Assembly (NCBI GenBank): GCA_038373885.1
Contig: JAWZYV010013268.1
Span: 1 to 64,000, forward strand
Direction: 5' to 3'
Source of the DNA: Cheiracanthium punctorium
Taxonomy: Eukaryota > Arthropoda > Arachnida > Araneae > Cheiracanthiidae
DNA: 64,000 bases
In this document: positions 11,891-22,677 of the stretch, piece after piece
Position numbering within the stretch: position 1 is the stretch's first letter
Layout of the letters: the number at the start of each line of letters is the position of its first letter
The notes under the pieces: generated by a model
The model's input: only the letters and a program-made list of their open reading frames with translations
Databases searched by the model: none
Told to the model about the DNA's origin: nothing
Made by a program: the position numbers and the translations under genes

Positions 11891-12931
11891 ATGCCTCGTA
11901 GGAAACAACGATCATCTTTTGATCAAGTATCCGAGTTTGACAGAGGAAGGATAGTGGCATACCGAGATTGTGGGTTATCTTTCAGGGAAATCGGTCGTCG
12001 TATTGGACGAAACCAAACAACTGTGATGCGGATATGTGATCGTTGGGTGCAGGAGGGTACGACGGACAGACGTGATCGACCGCATCGACCTCAGTGCACC
12101 ACGTCACGTGATGACAGGCAGATTGTACGCATGGCAGTGACGGACCGCTCAGTCACATCACGAACCATATCACAGCAGATTCAGTCTGTAACGCATCATC
12201 CAGTGTCTGCGCGTACCATTCGACGTCGTTTACAGCAGAATGGTCTGTCCGCAAGACGTCCGTTGCTTTGTCTACCTCTGACGCGGAACCACAGACGTCT
12301 CCGCCGCCAATGGTGCGATGAAAGAAGGATGTGGACGACAGAATGGAATGAAATTCTCTTTACTGACGAGTCACGCTTCTGTATGCAACACCACGACGGT
12401 CGGATTCGAGTCTGGAGACACCGTGGAGAGAGGATGCTGAACAGCTGCATTATGCACCGTCACACTGGTCCTGCACCGGGTATTATGGTATGGGGCGGTA
12501 TCGGATATCTCTCTCGCACTCCTCTAGTACGCATTGCCGGTACTTTAACCAGCCAGCGCTACATCTCCGAGGTGTTGGAGCCAGTTGTCCTTTCTTACCT
12601 TCAGGGCTTGCCAACAGCCATATTTCAGCAGGATAATGCACGGCCACACGTGGCACGCATTGTCCAAGGGTTCTTCGTCAATCACCAGATTGAATTGCTT
12701 CCCTGGCCGGCGCGCTCTCCGGATCTTTCGCCGATAGAAAACATGTGGTCCATGGTTGCTCAACGACTGACCCAGAGTTCATCCCCAGCTGTCACACCAG
12801 ATCAACTTTGGCAACGTGTGGAAGCTGCTTGGTCTGCTGTACCCCAAGAACACATTCAAAGTCTCTTTGAATCAATGCCGAGGCGTGTGGCAGCTGTGAT
12901 CTCCAACAACGGCGGCTACTCTGGGTACTGA
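11891..12931 (+). CDS. Tc1-family transposase (DD34E), intact
   Basis: A 346-residue, stop-free frame, the usual length for Tc1 transposases. It cuts and rejoins DNA at the element's inverted repeats and acts in the nucleus. Two helix-turn-helix regions are visible: residues about 16-52 (FDRGRIVAYRDCGLSFREIG onward) and about 85-118 (ending TIRRRLQQNGLSARR), separated by a basic RPHRP linker that may contact DNA. The catalytic triad is complete: D159 in FTDESRF, D248 in QQDNARPH and E283 in SPDLSPIENMWS, with 34 residues between the last two, so the type is DD34E. The VWGGI motif (200-204) lies between the first two acids. The start was chosen because MPRRK is the normal basic N-terminus and 232 bp of leader with a TATA-like box precede it. 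No frameshift or stop is seen, in contrast to every other transposase in the window. Confidence 0.97.
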   Translation: MPRRKQRSSFDQVSEFDRGRIVAYRDCGLSFREIGRRIGRNQTTVMRICDRWVQEGTTDRRDRPHRPQCTTSRDDRQIVRMAVTDRSVTSRTISQQIQSVTHHPVSARTIRRRLQQNGLSARRPLLCLPLTRNHRRLRRQWCDERRMWTTEWNEILFTDESRFCMQHHDGRIRVWRHRGERMLNSCIMHRHTGPAPGIMVWGGIGYLSRTPLVRIAGTLTSQRYISEVLEPVVLSYLQGLPTAIFQQDNARPHVARIVQGFFVNHQIELLPWPARSPDLSPIENMWSMVAQRLTQSSSPAVTPDQLWQRVEAAWSAVPQEHIQSLFESMPRRVAAVISNNGGYSGY

Positions 12932-13005
12932 TTTTGGCAGGAACCACGCTTCATAGAATGCTGTAAATTTAATCATTTGTTACTTGGTCAACATGTTATC
13001 TACAC

Positions 13006-13011
13006 AATAAA
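13006..13011 (+). terminator. Polyadenylation signal of the Tc1 transposase gene
   Basis: AATAAA about 75 bp after the stop codon and about 30 bp before the right inverted repeat. A canonical hexamer in the expected place. Confidence 0.55.
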
Positions 13012-13039
13012 TTTTGTTGTGATATCTCTTGTTTTTCTT

Positions 13040-13067
13040 GGTGTTGCAATTTGGGTGGCCAGCAGTG
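13040..13067. repeat. Tc1 right terminal inverted repeat
   Basis: Reads GGTGTTGC to CCAGCAGTG on the plus strand, followed by TA. See the left repeat. Confidence 0.93.
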
Positions 13068-13429
13068 TACAATATGAAGAAAAATATTTTTGCTCGTTTT
13101 CAAACTACACTTTGGAGGGTCTAAATAAAAGATGCTTAAAAATAACGAGATTAAGTGAAGGTTAAAGAAAAATCCAAAAATGATAAACTAAATTCAATTT
13201 TTAAGTCTTAAAAAAAGTTGCTACATAAAGTATCCATATTTAATGAAATTGACCTTCAGTGTTTTTGTTTTTATGATCATTGTTAACATGTTTTTCTGTG
13301 CTTGATATGAACAAATTTTATCTGTTTTAATTGTAAGCTCTGAGCAGGGGCGGCGTGGCACGGTAAGCAAGGTCTGGGGTCGAAAGGGGGGGCCATTTCG
13401 AGCTAAACTGAGAAAATCTTGATCTAGAG

Positions 13430-13642
13430 CAGTGGTTCCCAAACTTTTTTGTCCTTCTCTTCAAAAAATCTTCAACTAGATTTTTTTTGCGACCCTCTAT
13501 TACATAACGATAACCAATATAGGCTATATAAAATAGCATAGTTTACTATATACATAAAATACTAAAGTTTAATTTTTTCGACCCACTGAAATTGCTCCCG
13601 TGACCCAACAGTGGCTCTCGGCCCATAGTTTGAGAACCACTG
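13430..13642. mobile_element. hAT MITE, 213 bp, with perfect 8-bp target duplication
   Basis: Starts CAGTGGTTCCCAAACTTTTT and ends AGTTTGAGAACCACTG, the classic CAGTGGTTCTCAAAC hAT terminus. Flanked by identical ATCTAGAG at 13422-13429 and 13643-13650. It is non-autonomous, with no coding frame. It sits inside the larger hAT element. Confidence 0.92.
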
Positions 13643-13910
13643 ATCTAGAGCACAAAAGGGGCGCCTTTTTTTACGTTTGCAGAGAGGCACCATGAGGAGG
13701 GGTATGTCCGACAAACGTCATTCGGTTCAAACCCTATCCCCGTTTTCATGAGCAGAAATACGATTCACTTCCGATAGCAGAATGCTACTTTCGGTTTCAA
13801 ATATTTCCGGCCAACTAATATTGAAATGTCTGTATCTGAAGTTCTATAAGCTAAATAGAAACTAATTCCTCAAACGTATTTCGAAGGCTGAAATATTACA
13901 TTTTAAAACA

Positions 13911-14099
13911 CATATGGGCAACCGGCTTTTGACCGGACAGGAGAACATTTGAAAACTCCGTATAAACCATTCAATATCCCATATAAATCTCAATTTATAG
14001 GGGATAATCCCCACATCACTAAAATCCGCAAATTTGGCCCGCGACTTCGCTAACATTCTAAAGTTTGGCCCACAACTTTTCAAAGGTTGCCCATACCTG
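13911..14099. mobile_element. Probable second hAT MITE
   Basis: Left CATATGGGCAACCGGCTTTT and right CAAAGGTTGCCCATACCTG form an inverted pair of the ATGGGCAACC type seen in some hAT families. The interior has GGCCCGCGAC and GTTTGGCCCAC phrases typical of that group. The flanking 8-mers do not match well, so the exact edges are uncertain. Confidence 0.5.
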
Positions 14100-14309
14100 C
14101 TTTAACACTTTAAAGGTCGTCATCCCCTGAAATATCAAACGATGTCAAGGACTGTCTCCCCCATCAATTTTCATATCTATATCATACCCAAACCCAATCA
14201 TAGGTCCTTGCGCCAATTTTTTAAAATAAAAATTTAAAGCATGTCTCTTAAGCGTGAAATCTATATCAAGAGCTAGACTTTCTCCAACGATATCAAAAGC
14301 CTATATATA

Positions 14310-15275
14310 CAGTAGAATCTCCCTATAACAAAGTCTCCTTACAACGAATTTCTCCCTATAACGAAATTTTTCATGGAAACGTAACTTTAAGGCTTAAATA
14401 ACACCATAAACATTCTCCATTATAACGAACAGCTTATCTTCCCATAGGGAATATTTCAGATTTACCTTTGATTTTTTTTTCTTAGTTTTGAAGAAAATTT
14501 TAATTTTTGAACAGACCACTTAGTGGAAGAGTAACAGATGATAAAAATGGAGGCAAGGAAATTGAAACTGACTCCGATAATGAAGGCACTTCACCAGCGC
14601 CCAATTATGACCAACATGGGCACCGGGCATTGATAGATTTGGGGGCCCCCAATCTATGAAATTTGTTACATTTTTCATAAAATTTTGATATAAAAAAGAA
14701 TATTTCAGAAAAATATTTAAAATTGGGGCCCTTTCAGATCGGGGGCCCTGGGCAAAGTCCCGATTTGCCCATATAATAATAAGGCCCTGCGCTTAACGAC
14801 CAAAACCACATCAAACTTTAAGGCTTCAACCTTTCAAAACCATTAAAAAGGTTTCCAAATGGAAGAAAATGTGCCTCACTCTATTTTCAGCGGACTTTTA
14901 AAATGTGAATATTTTTATGAAAAATTTAGAATCGCGGAATGCAAAACAATGTAAAGTAGCGGAATTTTGTAGTAAAATAAACGTAAGTGCATTACATATT
15001 TTATTCTCTAAACTCGTGGATTGTCTTTACTTTAAAACATTTCATTTATACAATGAAAAGTAAGAAACTGTAAGGTTAACAAATTTATAATAAATACCAA
15101 TTTATTTTTTATTGAAAGTCATAATTTTAATACTTTTAAACTTCAAATTAACTCAAAAGTTTGTAATATTTGCTGAAATAACTGCAAAAATCTCTAATCA
15201 CTCTACAACGAAATTTTCTCTATAGCGAATTTTTTAACTGGAACCGAGCGAGTTCGTTATAGTCAGATTCAACTG
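14310..15275 (+). mobile_element. Tigger/pogo-like element, internally degenerate
   Basis: CAGTAGAATCTCCCTATAAC (14310) and the inverted right end GTTATAGTCAGATTCAACTG (ending 15275) are flanked by TA (14308-14309 and 15276-15277), as in pogo/Tigger. Further inverted subterminal ACAACGAA and CTATAACGAA phrases lie at both ends. At about 14555-14615 the plus strand can be read as an acidic ETDSDNEGTSP segment, similar in style to Tigger C-termini. Otherwise no frame survives. Its right end is only about 13 bp of TA repeat away from the next element. Confidence 0.75.
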
Positions 15276-15289
15276 TATATATATATATA

Positions 15290-16908
15290 CTAGCTGAAGT
15301 ACCCGCCGTTGACGGGTTAGTACTGAATGCAAATTTCTAAAAAGCAAGAACTTTCGTCAGCATTGTAGGAGTACACAGAATGGATGTAGTATGTTGCCAA
15401 AGTAAAGAAAGCGAAGTTATAATTTTTATGTATTGTTAAAATATTACAGGTTAGAGAGTAACTAAGTAAGTAATACCATTTCATTCGCTTTATTCGTAAT
15501 TATGTGATGCGCGAACGAATATTTACACATATTGAAATCATTCTCGCAAAATCTAATCAACACTTTTGCAAAACTAGAAGCCTAGAATTTAAGTTGAGTG
15601 ATAACCTATCATGTCACCCAATTTCGTTTCATTCCCAGCAGTCTTTATTTCGTGATGCTGGAACAAAAATTTCAGCATTTTAAAACGATTTTCACAAAAT
15701 ATCAAAATGTAATGAAAATATTTTAAAAATTCAACGCCTATAAATTAAGATTAGCAACTACCTATCCTACCACCAAATTTCGTATCATTCGTATTAGTCG
15801 TTATTACGCGATGCTTGAAGAAATATAAACCTATTTTGAGAGAATTTTCACAAAATCTCAAAATCTAATAAAAATGTTTTAAAAATTGGACACCTATAGT
15901 TTATGTTGAGCAACCATCTATCATGTGACCAAATTTCATATCATTCGCTTTAGTCATTATTACGTAATGCGTCACTCAGTTTTAAAAGATTTTCGCAAAA
16001 TCTCTAAATCTGATCGATCTTCTTTAATTAGATGCTTATAGTTTAAAGTGAGTGAGCACCTATCATTTCACCAAATATCATTTTTTCACCTTTAAACTTA
16101 TTACGTGATGTGCGAACACAAATTTACGCAGTTTGAAACGATTTTCGCAAAATCTCAAAATCTAATCAAGATTTTTTAAAAATTCGACGCCAATGTTTCA
16201 AGTTGAATGACCACCTATCATGATACCAAATTCCATTTCAATCGCTTCAGTCGTTTTTACTTGGTGGTCGAACACAAATTTACGCAGTTTGAAACGATTT
16301 TCGGAAAATCTCAAAATCCAATCAAGATTTTTAAAAATTTGACGCCTATGTTTTAAGTTGAGTGTCCACCAATCATGATACCAAATTTCTTTTCAATCGC
16401 TTCAGTCGTTTTTACGTGATGCTCGAACACGAATTTACGCAGTTTAAAACGATTTTCGCAAAATCTCAAAATCCAATCCAGATTTTTTAAAAATTCGACG
16501 CCTATGTTTTAAGATGAGTGACCACCTATCATGACACCCAATTTCATATCATTCGCTTCTGTCGTTTTTACGTGATGCTTGAACACAAATTTACGCAGTT
16601 TGAAAGGATTTTCGCAAAATCTGAAAATCTAATGAAGATTTTATAAAAATTCGACGCCTATGTTTTAAGTTGAGTGACCACCTATCATGACACCCAATTT
16701 CATATCATTCGCTTCAGTCGTTTTTACGTGATGCTTGAATAAAAAAAGCATCACGGACAGAATGACAGAACGACAGAACGGCAGACAGACAAACTTTTTT
16801 TTGAGGGCCGCATCAGATTCCCGTGTGCTTGAAACGGATAGAAATCGCAAAATTTTTGAATTCCAAGAAATGTGCAGACAAAAGTCTAATATTATTTATA
16901 TAGAAGAT
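15290..16908 (+). mobile_element. Helentron/HINE-like tandem-repeat element, copy 1
   Basis: Begins CTAGCTGAAGTACCCGCCG with an imperfect ACCCG/CGGGT hairpin, then about 300 bp of unique 5' sequence. About 8 tandem units of about 156 bp follow (CACCTATCATG anchors at 15600, 15757, 15911, 16067, 16211, 16367, 16522, 16679). A GACAGAACGACAGAACGG microsatellite and a 3' region ending TTTATATAGAAGAT complete the element. No protein frame is present. This layout (5' flank, about 160-bp core repeats, tetranucleotide-like microsatellite, 3' flank) is that described for Helentron-associated elements such as DINE-1 and oyster pearl elements. The class is inferred from architecture. Confidence 0.65.
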
Positions 16909-16972
16909 ATGAATGAACTCTTTTTAGAGTCCACACAGTGAGAAAATAAACGTTTATAACACTGAAGTAAAA

Positions 16973-17140
16973 TTATAGCCTACCTCTCGACATTTGTTGT
17001 TTGCAATCCTTGGAGATAGCGTATTTAGTGTTGGGCACCAATTCAAAATAATTTAGAAGAATAGACGATGTTCCTGTTAAACTGTCATCTAACGATTCTT
17101 CGTCCATAATTTCGACCATACTTGGTGATGCGACATCCAT
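16973..17140 (-). pseudogene. hAT transposase start exon with BED-type zinc finger (decayed)
   Basis: The minus strand from ATG at 17138-17140 encodes 55 residues before a stop. After an acidic lead the segment SILLNYFELVPNTKYAISKD then CKQQMSRG matches the N-terminal half of a BED zinc finger (usual pattern VWxxF...LVPNTKYAICKDCKKQxSRG). The first zinc-binding cysteine of the CxxC pair is serine (TCC for TGC), a single-base loss. AG|GTAGG after MSR could be a splice donor. Its position, just inside the right end of the hAT element and reading inward, is where a hAT transposase should start. The rest of the gene is absent or unreadable, partly because a Helentron-like element inserted just downstream at 15290-16908. 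Confidence 0.6.
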
Positions 17141-17430
17141 TTAGCGATGGTTAGGATTAAAAAACACTTCGAAAACACTCGCGCAAACAAATGTGCCAAT
17201 GAAACGACGCCTCTCATCTCATTACCAAAATAAAGATTCTAGAATGGTGTTGCACTTGCGTGGTTTCTTCTGAAAAGCGAAGTATCGGTTGAAAAGTATC
17301 GGTGAAACTGGATGAAAGCAACAGAAACCGATACTTTCCCGATACTTTTATAATCGATAGAACCGATACCGATACCTAAACAAATGGGAGGTATCGGCGT
17401 CGATACTATCTGTCGATCCCTAATTACTAA

Positions 17431-18485
17431 ATATCACATTTTTACTTTTAGAATACCGTAATAAACTCATCACAGATTATATTATATGCATTTTTTCCCT
17501 TTTTGTATGCGAAAAAAAACTAACCATGATTATAGCAGTCATATTATTTGCTCAAACGATATGTATTCTTGAGTTTTAGTTATTTTGAGCATAAAAAATA
17601 AAAACATGCTAGCAAAAACCATCAAACCAAAGTGACAATAGGATTCAGCCATGTTCAATTCAAGCATCAAATATATTCAACACTGTAAATTGTGTTTTGA
17701 CTGTCTGAAAATCCCATTATTATAATATTTTAAGCCACATCAATAAATGCATGAAAAGTAAAGCACAAAACACAGCTTTTGCCTTGCCAAAAAAAAAAAA
17801 AAAAAAAAAAAAATCTGATTTATATTTCATTCCGAAAGGGAGCGTACATTTTGATTCTGGACATGTTTATTTGCCGAAATATCATACACATTTTGTGTTT
17901 TAATATTGAAGCATCCTCTGGACGCATTAGGATGCATATATTGCAAGAAGAGCATATAAAATATTCTATTATTCTAAAACGAGTCTACAGAGGAGCATAA
18001 CTTAATATATTTTGCTATAAACATTCTTTGTTTTTAAGATACGGGAATATCTTTCCACAAAAGTTTTGACAGATATTGTTATTTAAGCAGCAATTTTAGA
18101 AACAAAATTGTTTTCTTAAAACATCTTTTTGTTATTGAAAAACTATTGTACGTCTTTTCAGTCCATGTAGACAAATAATTTTAAATGTGTAAGATATGAA
18201 AATGTATATTAGTAGTTCTCCAAAAAATGTCTTATTTCAGATTTCAAATTTTCATTTTCTCGCAGTTTTATAAAAGTTCATTTTTGACCCGGTAGCATGA
18301 CTTTCTGCTTCAGCCTGCAATATCAAGATCACAAATCAAAGTTTTATCTCCTTCGTTAGTTAAAATTTTGCTTGCTTATTCTGCAAACTGTAAAATAATC
18401 TGCAACTCCTGATGACGATCTGCACGGTTTCTGCTACCGATATTTTATTTTATTTTTATTTTGTTTTATTTTTTTATGACCGAGT
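17431..18485. other. No gene recognised; poly-A tract
   Basis: A run of about 24 A lies at 17789-17812. The remainder is AT-rich without recognisable features; a 73-codon frame through the poly-A (17779-18000) is fortuitous. Confidence 0.5.
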
Positions 18486-18489
18486 CAGC

Positions 18490-18745
18490 GGCTTATTTGC
18501 AGGCTTGATCGATACGAGAGCCGGCGATATTACTCATTTCATTATGGAGGCACCTAATAGACAGACCAGGATTTCCCCTTATGAGTGGTCTTCTAATTTT
18601 AAACCCATACCATTGGAGAGATCTAGCACCTGTATTGCCACTCTCAGAGGTATCCTTTGAACATGGAGGATATTGGAGCCACGACAGATTTTACGTGCAC
18701 CAATTCCCTTTAGCGTGCACTGTCGACAGCAAACTCGTTGAGGGA
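18490..18745 (-). mobile_element. SINE family S3, 5'-truncated copy
   Basis: The minus strand matches 60300-60420 and 34100-34340. Shared phrases include GATTTTACGTGCACCAATTC, the AGAGGTATC block, and the 3' module CATAATGAAATGAGTAATAT to CTCGTATCGATCAAGCC. Two overlapping plus-strand frames (18412-18660, 18581-18862) run through it and are not genes. The tRNA-like head is missing. Confidence 0.7.
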
Positions 18746-21535
18746 GAAGTTATCGCTAATATCTCAGATATTTGGCTATCTCAAATAAAATATTTCGATA
18801 TCTCATATTTGTCTAGAAATCGCAAAACCGTAGTATTACTGTGCAGCATTGTATCTCTTTGAAATGTACTAAGTTGAGATGAAGTGCACTAAAAATATTT
18901 ATGATTTAATAGCCATACAAGGAAGTCATGTGGTGTCCACATCAGATTAAAAAAAGTTACATGCATTCACTTTTTCACTGTCTTAATCAAATTGTTCTTA
19001 CAATGCTTACTTTGACTGCACGTCATCACCAACACATTATAAATATAGTTTAACAGATATGTTTTCATCTTTTAATGATTTTCTAGTGTTATTTAAACAT
19101 AATATGTATATAGCAATTGAACTGAGCTTTTAAGTGTTTATACAGAGTGTATTTATACAATTGTGCACTTACTGCTTTAAACGTACCTATGTAGTAGCAG
19201 TGTCAGAAATTCAGTAACACACCATAATTTTGTTAACATGTTTAATTGTTTTCTTTTCAGCTTGAAATGCGTAATTTGCGTTTTAATGTATTAAATAAAA
19301 CACGTTATGTATTTATTTGTAATCAAAATAATTTCGGAAGAACTTATACAAGACGTATATATTTTAATTTCGCACTTCTTGTTTTAAATATTTCTTTGCA
19401 GTATAGTGACCGTCTCAAATTCCTTGGGTTACCACCCCCCCTCTCTCAATTGTTTTTTAACTTCAGTGGTCAAAAACCTCTTGACTGATTAAAAAATCGA
19501 ACGATTGTATTTCTATAACTTATCAGGCATTCGAAGATAAATGAACTTCAATGCCAATAACTATTCAGAATTCGGTATTCACACAGCTTCGATTCTTAGC
19601 TCTCTTTATGAAAGTACATTTAAGTCACATATATTTAAAACTATAAACACACTCAATCAAATAAATGAAATTCCGTTACATTATTTTTGACGGATTTTGT
19701 ACAGATTTTCAATAGAGGAACAAAGCAATACGGTTCATTGTTTTTCCAATTTTCCAATTTTACTTAGCGGAGAGCTGTAAGCCAAAATAATGCAGCATAT
19801 TTTGGTATTGGAAAGAGCTTCTTTTTTTCTTTTAGGTTAAATACTTTTTCAAATAATGTAAAAGTCAAAGTAATAATTCTTTGATTTCTGGTTCTTTCTT
19901 GCGTCTTTTGATATTTTAATCAGAAATAACATACTTCAAACTATAGAAACCAATATATGTTTTCTTTGAGAATAGTTGAATTAAGTTTCAGATAAAGATC
20001 TAAATTGTATGGCTAGGTTTTACATTAAGTTGCTCATTAAATAATGCATTCTTTTTTGAAGTTATGTTTCCTTTTCTTTTTTTTTTTTTACTAAAAATTT
20101 TTTCTTAAAAAACAAATCAGTTCATAAAGGTTTTTAAGTCAAATGAATTCCTTACGTAATGTGTCTATGAAGTGCAATTAAATAGATATCCAGTTACCCT
20201 TTCCCAGTTACCAGGATATGCAAAGGAATGAAAGAAAAGTGTACATTTTAAAACAAATGAATTCACAGTTCGTTTTTCTATTGCAAGGAAACAGTTTTTT
20301 AGTTTGCAATCTATTTCAAGCTTCAAAAATTTATTACGATTTGGTGAAGAATTTTGATTTACCGTTGATTGCCATTGGTTATTTGTAATATTGTGTTATT
20401 TTCCAACCAAAAATCATAAATGAAGTAAAATTGGAATAGGAATCACACCAATCAATTGATACATTACACTAACGTATGTGGTGCCAAAATCAGCTATATT
20501 TTTACGCTGCGAATAATATAACTAGAGAGAGGAATGCTCAAAAAGAAAACGGAAAATTTTCAGTCAAAAAACAGGTTTTTTTCTTCGTTTTTTTTTCCAA
20601 AGGAGTTTATTTCTACTTTGGAAAAAAAATTGGAAAACTTGAAATATTCTTTATAAAATATTATGTACAAGAGTTTTAGAATACTCGTAATATTATCATT
20701 GATAAAAATCTGCAAGTTTGCCTTTCGTCTCTTACTAAATTACTAAACAACAGACAAAAAGGATGCTTGTTTTATTTTTCTATTTAAAAAAGTAAATTTA
20801 CAAAAAGAAATACTCGTGTTTCAAGTACACTATTTAATAAGTAATACATATATTACATTCTAATATCCAATTTATTATTCCATGATTTTTTTCCCCCTAT
20901 TATGTAGAAGGAAAATTAATGTTAGTCGTTTGCATAGAATCGTAGGATCATCAGCGTGGTCATCTGTGGGACGTAAATTGGCGCTATCCTGGTTTGCCAT
21001 GGATCCTAAAATTTTTCTGGAGTGACCTAGAAAAAATAAAATCAATTTTTACAAATAGCATGACTTCTCTCACATGACAGAGATTTTAAATATTTGGAAT
21101 GATAACTTCTTAATATTGAATAACGAAACATTGAAAGTTATTGTGAATTGATAAAGTACTGGTACACTATTTTTTTTTGGTAAGATTTAAATAACTTCGG
21201 AAGTAGAGTCGGGGAAGAAAAAGCTTTTTTTATTTTTTATTTAAAAGGGGCGGGGGCTCAAAAATATCAATGCAAACTGAGAATAAATAAAGGGTACTGG
21301 TTGGTATAAACTCGAGAGCACTACTTTATTTAATCAATTGGCCCCCCGATGATTTCCCAAAATGCAAAATAAGGCAACTGGGGAAAACATTTCACCCAAT
21401 TACTCCGAATTTTTAAAAATCGATCATGTTTGAAATAACACAGTTTTGTCGAGATCTATAGCTTTCATCTCTTCGTTCCGAAGTACAAGTTCATATTTAT
21501 TGCAAATTACAGCATAAGGACGGACAATTTTACAT
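18746..21535. other. No gene recognised
   Basis: AT-rich DNA. TTTTCTTTTCAG at 19250-19260 followed by an 80-codon frame looks like a splice acceptor, but the frame has no recognisable domain and no exon partner was found. Short tracts of poly-T and poly-A occur throughout. Confidence 0.5.
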
Positions 21536-21539
21536 CCAC

Positions 21540-21612
21540 GCCCAAAGCCTGGCGTCGAACCCGGGCCCCAAAGGATGGTAGTAGGGCGCGCTAGCCACTA
21601 CACGGCATGAGC
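21540..21612 (-). mobile_element. tRNA-like SINE head, family S7
   Basis: The minus strand reads TGTAGTGGCTAGCGCGCCCT (A-box-like) and then GGGTTCGACGCC (B-box-like) at tRNA-like spacing, with a GCCC-rich start. It lacks a clean cloverleaf and acceptor pairing, so a SINE head is more likely than a tRNA gene. No target duplication was identified. Confidence 0.55.
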
Positions 21613-22239
21613 GGCATCAAACATGTTACCTCCATTTTATTTAATTTTGTTTATTTATTTAATTATTTAAAGAGAAATTGTCAGTTAAAGGCTATTTTTG
21701 ACGAATCAGTTGTATTAAAATTGTTAGATATGACAGAAAAAGATATACTGTAGAATGTTCTTTTACTTTGCAAGTATCTAATAAAAGTATGAGAAAATGA
21801 CGTTATAGTGCACATTTTTACACAGATTTTCTACATTTGCTGGTACGTTTTAATTTTTTGTACTTATTTGAGAAAATCATTGAATTTATACATTGTCCCC
21901 GACTTTTGTTACAAAATTGGGGACGATGCGCTTATTTGATCACCTTAATCAAACATGTTTTACAGTATTTTAAGCATTCAAGCTACATCCAAGGGTTTAC
22001 AGTTCGAAAACAACGAAGAAATAGTGAATTATTAGTAGTTTTCTGAAGCTTTCTGAACACCTTTTCGAAATATACAGAAACGTTTCTGAACAATTTTCGG
22101 TCAGATATGGAAATGCCTGTGAATATTTTTTCCGCTAGATGCAGTTTCTGTAATTTTAAACTGCAATTTCTGCTTCATATTTTGGGTAACTTTTCCGATA
22201 ATTTTCTTTATAGACAGTAAAAATAACATGTATTAATTC
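21613..22239. other. No gene recognised
   Basis: AT-rich; one 69-codon frame (21837-22046) without motif. Confidence 0.5.
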
Positions 22240-22677
22240 TCCATATACACAAGCACCCTTTTTAATAGACTACGTGGTATAAACTATAGCAAGAACATAA
22301 ATAAACTTATTAATACTACAGACATCCTTTCCATTGTGGTTCATGGTACAAACTATAACATAAATAAACGTACGTTTTTTGTTCGTTCGTGGCTAAGGCA
22401 AAGCTACACGTGGCTCTCTGCCTAAGGGGGGGGGGATTGGCCTGAGGCCTTTTTAAGAGGTATTTTGTTTTGATATTGATGTTACATCTACAGAAAGCTG
22501 CCTAAAACTCCAGACGGTTAAATCGACGCAGGGACGAGGTAGCCAACCAATGTTCAGTGTCTTATCGACTCGTATATTTCTCAGCAAATAAACTTATTAA
22601 TGTACTCACTCTTCTCATTAGTGTACATGATGCAAAAAAGAAAATATAGCAATGGCATAAATAAACTTATTAATGCT
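22240..22677. repeat. Interrupted 65-85-bp minisatellite, left part
   Basis: Units of the type CACCCTTTTTAATAGACTAC, ending ATAAATAAACTTATTAATGCT, start near 22250, 22325, 22570 and 22610. Further units continue at 26112-26181 and 26760-26825 on the far side of the inserted elements. The array was split by an S2 SINE, two Helentron-like elements and a mariner-type MITE. Confidence 0.7.
22385..22560 (-). mobile_element. SINE family S2, diverged copy inside the minisatellite
   Basis: On the plus strand AAAACTCCAGACGGTTAAAT, CGACGCAGGGACGAGGTAG and TTCAGTGTCTTATCGACTCG correspond to the minus-strand S2 consensus seen at 4575-4806 and 28429-28622. The tRNA-like B box is eroded. Confidence 0.6.

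Larger units (their letters stand above)
11659..13067 (+). mobile_element. Complete Tc1-family transposon
   Basis: The element is 1409 bp and is bounded by 28-bp terminal inverted repeats (11659-11686 and 13040-13067) that match at 24 of 28 positions and begin CACTGCTGGCCA. It is flanked by TA at 11657-11658 and 13068-13069, the Tc1/mariner target duplication. It contains one uninterrupted transposase frame on the plus strand. Length, ends and frame are all consistent with an autonomous Tc1 element that inserted fairly recently into the older hAT element. Whether it is active cannot be judged from sequence alone. Confidence 0.95.
10007..17422 (-). mobile_element. Decayed hAT element (7.4 kb with nested insertions)
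   Basis: Left end TAGGGATCGACCGATA (10007) and right end TATCTGTCGATCCCTA (ending 17422) are inverted repeats with one mismatch over 16 bp. They are flanked by 8-bp GTTACTAA (9999-10006) and ATTACTAA (17423-17430), matching at 7 of 8 positions as expected for hAT. Subterminal CCGATACCGATAC motifs repeat in both orientations at both ends (10040-10130, 17280-17410), plausible transposase-binding arrays. A minus-strand BED-finger start exon sits at the right end (16973-17140). The rest of the transposase is not recognisable. The interior is interrupted by a Tc1 element, a hAT MITE, a Tigger-like element and a Helentron-like element. Confidence 0.75.

Noticed and set aside
15600..16700. Regular repeats that might suggest a CRISPR array or satellite
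   Set aside because: Units are contiguous, about 156 bp and without spacers, and are bounded by conserved mobile-element ends; this is a eukaryotic tandem-core transposon.
18409..18430. CTGATGACGATCTGC as another hammerhead core
   Set aside because: No stem II and no GAAA within a suitable distance, and it lacks the flank shared by the three candidate loci.
19246..19488. Frame following TTTTCTTTTCAG, a possible exon with acceptor
   Set aside because: The peptide has no recognisable domain and no donor or partner exon is apparent; pyrimidine tracts ending in AG are common in AT-rich DNA.
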